Shown here: one piece after another, positions 14,750 through 17,862 of the stretch
Numbering within the stretch: position 1 is the stretch's first letter
How the letters are laid out: each line of letters begins with the position of its first letter
From: JADFNO01 sp965369945
GTDB lineage: Bacteria; Planctomycetota; Phycisphaerae; Phycisphaerales; SM1A02
Reading direction: 5' to 3'
NCBI GenBank assembly: GCA_965369945.1
Contig: CBDUST010000062.1
Location: 1-17,862 of the forward strand
DNA length: 17,862 nt
Notes under the pieces: model-generated
What the model was told of the DNA's origin: nothing
The model's input: only the letters and a program-made list of their open reading frames with translations
Databases searched by the model: none
Made by a program: the position numbers and the translations under genes

Positions 14750-15151
14750 ATGCTCAGCGCACGATACACTCTCTGGTTGTTTGCGGCTCTGACCATAATG
14801 TCTTGGCTGGGTGGCTGCGCCACGCACGTCAAGCACGATGGGCGCCGATCCGCGACCAGCACGCCATCTCCAGAAATCGTCCAGCTTCGCGCGAACTATG
14901 CGGATCTGATTCAGACCGGTAACACTGAATCTGCGTACCCCGAGTATGTGCGCCAGATGGAGAACCTCTTGGAGGAGTGGAATCCTGTTGGAGCCTCTGT
15001 CGAGGACGTTGTCTTCTTGGTCGGAAGGCCATCTGAACGCCACGAAGATCGGATCGTGTATGTCTTCGAGGGCGGATTCAGCGGCGTACTTTGGGTGTTT
15101 CAACTCAAGGATGGCAGCGTCACAGCTGTGGAGCGCGGGAGTGTTAATTGA
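14750..15151 (+). CDS. Small putative lipoprotein
   Basis: A 133-residue protein with a lipoprotein signal peptide: a hydrophobic core (YTLWLFAALTIMSWL) and the lipobox L20-G21-G22-C23, so Cys23 would be lipidated. The mature part starts with a flexible S/T/P stretch, then a helix (~42-70). The C-terminal ~50 residues (SVEDVVFLVGRPSERHEDR, VYVFEGG, WVFQLKDGSVTAVE) look like the helix plus beta-hairpin pattern of BamE/SmpA-like small lipoproteins, a tentative comparison. GAGAAG at 14736-14741, overlapping the previous stop, is a possible ribosome site. The gene sits exactly between the two copies of the 118-base repeat, so it may have been inserted there or the region rearranged. Function unknown. 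Confidence 0.75.
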   Translation: MLSARYTLWLFAALTIMSWLGGCATHVKHDGRRSATSTPSPEIVQLRANYADLIQTGNTESAYPEYVRQMENLLEEWNPVGASVEDVVFLVGRPSERHEDRIVYVFEGGFSGVLWVFQLKDGSVTAVERGSVN

Positions 15152-15197
15152 AGCGATTCAGGAATCCGGATGGGTGAACGGTCGCCAGTTGAGCAAT

Positions 15198-15344
15198 CAG
15201 GGCGCCGAAGCTCAGCGATCAAGTCACTTCGCCCTTCGCAAAGATGGCGCCTATGGCAGCGCCACAATGCGAGGCGGCGGTTCGTTCTCCGTTCACGACG
15301 GAACCGAAGCCCGCAAAGAGAAGTGTGCTGTCCTGTACGAATGA
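15198..15344 (+). pseudogene. Orphan 3' fragment of a glycosylasparaginase gene
   Basis: The last 38 codons of the glycosylasparaginase gene recur in frame with their stop (15342-15344), but the rest of the gene is missing. Upstream bases 15198-15229 show only patchy likeness to the matching part of the intact gene (GGGC-GCCGAA, then CAA and CGCCC). The frame is open back to ~14946, but that overlaps the lipoprotein gene in another frame and has no start of its own. Compared with the intact copy it has Ser to Gly, Ala to Gly and Ala to Val changes. It is best read as a decayed or recombined remnant, not an active gene. Confidence 0.75.
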
Positions 15345-15347
15345 GAA
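15230..15347 (+). repeat. 118-base direct repeat, copy B
   Basis: Second copy of 14623-14740, offset 607 bases, with three substitutions at 15276, 15280 and 15331. It ends 30 bases before the S9 peptidase start codon. Confidence 0.97.
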
Positions 15348-15377
15348 TGAACATTCCCCGGTAGTGAGGAAAAAGAA

Positions 15378-17414
15378 ATGCGTCGATTAGCTCGCTTTGG
15401 CATGTACTTGAGTTTTGCTGTAGTGGTGTCGCTAAGTCAGTCTGTTATGGCTTGGCAGGACGAGGGCACGGGATGGACGCCTGAGTTAGCGTTGAAGGTC
15501 AAGCGGATTAGTAATGTTCGCGTTTCGCCGGATGGTAATCGTGTGCTGTTCCAAGTCAGCATCCCGAGCATGGAAGAGGAGACCAGCGAATGGGTCGCGC
15601 ACATTCATGTTGTTGACGCTGATGGCACAAACACCTATCAACTGACGCGCGGCGACAAATCGTGCTCCGGCGGGCGGTGGTCGCCTGATGGAAACTGGAT
15701 CGCGTTCACATCATCGCGCGGTGCAGAGAAATCCAACATCTTCCGCATCAATGTTCGCGGTGGAGAAGCTGAGCAACTCACCGACGTCAAAGGCGGGATC
15801 AGCGGCTTCCAATGGTCACCGGACGGGACGCACATTGCGTTCGTCATGACCGATCCGCCCAGTGAAGATGAGGAAAAGGAAAAGAAGGAAAAACGCGACG
15901 CTCGCACAGTGGATGAAGACTTGAAAATGGCGCGGCTGCACATCATGCCCGTTGAGCCGAACGAAGAAGGCGAGCGCCCCACGCGATTGCTCACCGAAGG
16001 CAACTTTAATGTGACCGGCGGATTCTTCGGCGATAGTTTCAACTTCGCTCCTGATTCAACCGCGATCGTCTTTACACACACGCCTACGCCGAAGATTGAT
16101 GACTGGCCCAAAGCTGATATCTCGATTGTCGAAGTGAGTTCAGCATCTGTGCGATCGCTTGTCTCGACGGGCGCTGCGGAAACGAGTCCGATGTTTTCGC
16201 CGGACGGTCAGTGGATCGCCTATTCAATGAGCGACGATCCACCGACGTGGGCGTTTACCGGGCGTATCCATGTGATTGCACGCGAAGGTGGCGAGCCTAA
16301 GCCGCTTGCCATGACGTTTGATGAGCAGCCACAAGTCCTCGGCTGGAACGCCGCTGGCGATACGGTGTTCGCTGTGGAATCCGATCGCACGCACAACCGA
16401 ATCTATGCCCTGCCAACGAGTGGTCTCGAAACGAAAACGATCAACACAGGCGACCGTTTCATCATGGGCATTACATTGGATCGCAGTGGCGCACACCTTG
16501 GCTTCACGTCCGAAGCGCCGGATCGCGCAGCTGAAGCCTTCGTCAGCACCATCAACGATTTCTCTCCCGTGCAAGTCAGCGATGTGCAGGACCTTCCCGA
16601 TCTTCCGCTGGGGCGAACTGAAACGATCACCTGGAAGTCCAGCGACGGGCTTGAGATCGAAGGCCTGCTCACCTATCCAACCGATTACGAGTCCGGCGAG
16701 CGCGTGCCACTACTCGTCATCGTCCACGGCGGTCCGACGGGTGTGTTCCAACAACGCTTCATCGCCAACCGTGGCGCGTATCCGATCGCTAGCTTTGCAT
16801 CGCGCGGCTATGCAGTGCTGCGTTGCAATCCGCGCGGATCCAGCGGATACGGTAAAGACTTCCGCTTCGCCAACTACAACGATTGGGGCGTCGGTGATTA
16901 CCAAGACATCATGACCGGCGTCGATTATGTCATCGACATGGGTGTCGCAGACTCTGATCGTATGGGAATCATGGGTTGGAGCTACGGCGGGTACATGACC
17001 TCATGGGTCATCACACAAACCGACCGTTTCAAGGTCGCGTCCGTCGGCGCTGGCGTAACGAACTTGATGTCATTCAATGGCACGGCTGACATTCCAAGTT
17101 TCATTCCTGACTACTTCCATGGCGAATCGTGGGACGATCTCGATACCTACGTCAAACACTCAGCAATGTTCAACGTCAAAGGCGTCACCACTCCAACGCT
17201 CATTCAGCACGGTGAGAAAGACGCGCGCGTGCCTATCTCACAAGGCTATGAGCTATACAACGCGCTGAAGCGGCAGGACGTCCAGACGAAGATGATCGTC
17301 TACCCCCGTCAACCGCACGGGATTCGTGAACCGAAGCTAGCGCTCCAAGCAATGCACCACAATCTGGAGTGGTTTGAGAAGTACCTGGGCGATCACAGCT
17401 CGGATTCTGATTAG
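15378..17414 (+). CDS. Secreted S9-family (prolyl oligopeptidase-type) peptidase
   Basis: A 678-residue serine peptidase of family S9, closest in plan to the acylaminoacyl-peptidase/dipeptidyl-peptidase-5 group (S9C). Residues 1 to ~26 form a signal peptide ending near VMAWQ. The region ~35-400 is a beta-propeller with PD40/TolB-like blades (VRVSPDGNRVLF, RWSPDGNWIAFTS, QWSPDGTHIAFV, MFSPDGQWIAYS), interrupted near 165-180 by a lysine/glutamate-rich loop. The C-terminal ~260 residues are the alpha/beta-hydrolase domain: HGGPTG oxyanion region, the nucleophile elbow G-W-S535-Y-G-G, then Asp615 in HGEKDARVP and His647 in RQPHGI, a full catalytic triad. GAGGA (15366-15370) supports the start. 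It follows the asparaginase and lipoprotein genes on the same strand; all three are exported, suggesting joint breakdown of peptides or glycopeptides outside the cytoplasm. Confidence 0.95.
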   Translation: MRRLARFGMYLSFAVVVSLSQSVMAWQDEGTGWTPELALKVKRISNVRVSPDGNRVLFQVSIPSMEEETSEWVAHIHVVDADGTNTYQLTRGDKSCSGGRWSPDGNWIAFTSSRGAEKSNIFRINVRGGEAEQLTDVKGGISGFQWSPDGTHIAFVMTDPPSEDEEKEKKEKRDARTVDEDLKMARLHIMPVEPNEEGERPTRLLTEGNFNVTGGFFGDSFNFAPDSTAIVFTHTPTPKIDDWPKADISIVEVSSASVRSLVSTGAAETSPMFSPDGQWIAYSMSDDPPTWAFTGRIHVIAREGGEPKPLAMTFDEQPQVLGWNAAGDTVFAVESDRTHNRIYALPTSGLETKTINTGDRFIMGITLDRSGAHLGFTSEAPDRAAEAFVSTINDFSPVQVSDVQDLPDLPLGRTETITWKSSDGLEIEGLLTYPTDYESGERVPLLVIVHGGPTGVFQQRFIANRGAYPIASFASRGYAVLRCNPRGSSGYGKDFRFANYNDWGVGDYQDIMTGVDYVIDMGVADSDRMGIMGWSYGGYMTSWVITQTDRFKVASVGAGVTNLMSFNGTADIPSFIPDYFHGESWDDLDTYVKHSAMFNVKGVTTPTLIQHGEKDARVPISQGYELYNALKRQDVQTKMIVYPRQPHGIREPKLALQAMHHNLEWFEKYLGDHSSDSD

Positions 17415-17447
17415 AACCTCGTCGCTGAGGTGACGATGCCGCGCGAG

Positions 17448-17494
17448 TATCTGTGCCTACCTGTGTTTATCTGTAGTTCGCGATTATCTGCGGA
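17448..17494. repeat. Third degenerate decamer array (TATCTGTG type)
   Basis: TATCTGTGCC (17448-17457), TACCTGTGTT (17458-17467) and TATCTGTAGT (17468-17477) are three consecutive decamers; after seven bases TATCTGCGGA follows at 17485-17494. It lies between convergent genes, as does part of the gene-free space elsewhere. A 5-bp hairpin ACCTC/GAGGT (17416-17431) lies just after the S9 stop without a T-tract. Confidence 0.6.
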
Positions 17495-17512
17495 CGTATG
17501 TACTTGACGCAA

Positions 17513-17862
17513 TCAGGATGAAGACTCTTCCCGTCGCCAGCCGCATTCGGGACAGCGCTTCACTTCATCGCCGAGACCACGAAGCCAATAACCGCAACTG
17601 AGGCAAACGTCATAGCCCATCTCCCTGAGAGCCGCGAAGGTTGCCCCGCGAGCAAACCGCCATCGCAGTGCTGTGAGGATGACCCATGTACCGGCGACGA
17701 TCAGCGGGAAACGCGCACCGTTCAACGGGATTGCGAGCGCTATCAAGTACAAGAAGATGATCCATATAAGGATCAGCGGAAGGCTGATCACGAATCCGAG
17801 CAATTCGGTTTTCCACGAGATGGGAACATCTGCATCCTTGACCTTGCGGCGAAAACCATGTC
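17513..17862 (-). CDS. Membrane protein with C-terminal zinc ribbon, 5' end beyond the window
   Basis: Only the C-terminal ~116 residues are inside the window. Two hydrophobic segments (LLGFVISLPLILIWIIFLYL, then FPLIVAGTWVILTAL) are followed by a short basic helix and a four-cysteine zinc ribbon, CLSCGYWLRGL then CPECGWRR, ending EESSS. A TTG at 17803 could serve as start, but the frame stays open with sensible coding to the window edge (FRRKVKDADVPISWKTE), so the gene most likely begins further right. CxxCGYxLxGL plus CPECG tails are common on small planctomycete membrane proteins of unknown function; that comparison is from memory. It is convergent with the S9 peptidase. Confidence 0.7.
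   Translation of the reverse strand, partial: HGFRRKVKDADVPISWKTELLGFVISLPLILIWIIFLYLIALAIPLNGARFPLIVAGTWVILTALRWRFARGATFAALREMGYDVCLSCGYWLRGLGDEVKRCPECGWRREESSS

Noticed and set aside
14432..15103. 223-codon minus-strand frame over the asparaginase tail and lipoprotein
   Set aside because: Antisense to two better-supported genes; no start signal or known motif.
14741..15229. Insertion sequence between the 118-base repeats
   Set aside because: No transposase and no terminal inverted repeats; the repeats are gene-end sequence, far longer than target-site duplications.

Overview
The window looks like a piece of a moderately GC-rich chromosome from a Planctomycetota-type bacterium, possibly a Phycisphaerae relative. 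The evidence is the combination of gene types: two tandem type IV pseudopilin-like proteins with a DNHTE motif near the C-terminus, a secreted LVIVD-repeat protein with a C-terminal domain I associate with planctomycete secreted proteins, a small membrane protein ending in a CxxCG / CPECG zinc ribbon, an nfeD-nfeD-floA cluster, and several genes without Shine-Dalgarno sequences. This placement is inference; there is no rRNA or marker gene in the window. I see no tRNA, rRNA, CRISPR array, transposase or phage gene.

Layout. 1-92: degenerate 10-bp repeats. 169-396: small basic protein. 471-3068 (minus): secreted LVIVD-repeat protein. 3069-3206: divergent control region with a palindromic -35 and a -10 framed by an inverted repeat. 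3207-4460: unrecognised cytoplasmic protein. 4461-5010: gene-free, repeat-rich stretch with a 77-bp heptamer array, decamer repeats and a fold-back element with 38-40-nt arms. 5011-5475 (minus): RidA-family protein. 5487-5980: non-coding, ending in a candidate structured RNA leader. 5981-7993: two pseudopilin paralogues, each followed by an intrinsic terminator. 8315-11776: long NfeD protease, short NfeD and the flotillin-like FloA. 11857-13606: a GT2 glycosyltransferase and a flippase-like membrane protein overlapping by 8 bp. 13676-14737: Tat-exported glycosylasparaginase. 14750-15151: small lipoprotein. 15198-15347: a detached second copy of the last 118 bases of the glycosylasparaginase gene. 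15378-17414: secreted S9 prolyl-oligopeptidase-type peptidase. 17513-17862 (minus): membrane zinc-ribbon protein cut by the right edge.

How the genes may work together. The NfeD/FloA group is a known membrane-microdomain module. The GT2 plus flippase-like pair fits lipid-linked sugar synthesis and handling. The glycosylasparaginase, lipoprotein and S9 peptidase read in one direction and all carry export signals, which suggests an envelope or periplasmic glycopeptide/peptide degradation set. The two pilin-like genes would need secretion or pilus machinery encoded elsewhere.

No complete new defence or mobile system is evident. The most unusual material is non-coding: the repeat-rich gap at 4461-5010, the promoter/operator at 3126-3160, the folded leader upstream of the first pilin gene, and the duplicated gene tail that brackets the lipoprotein gene.
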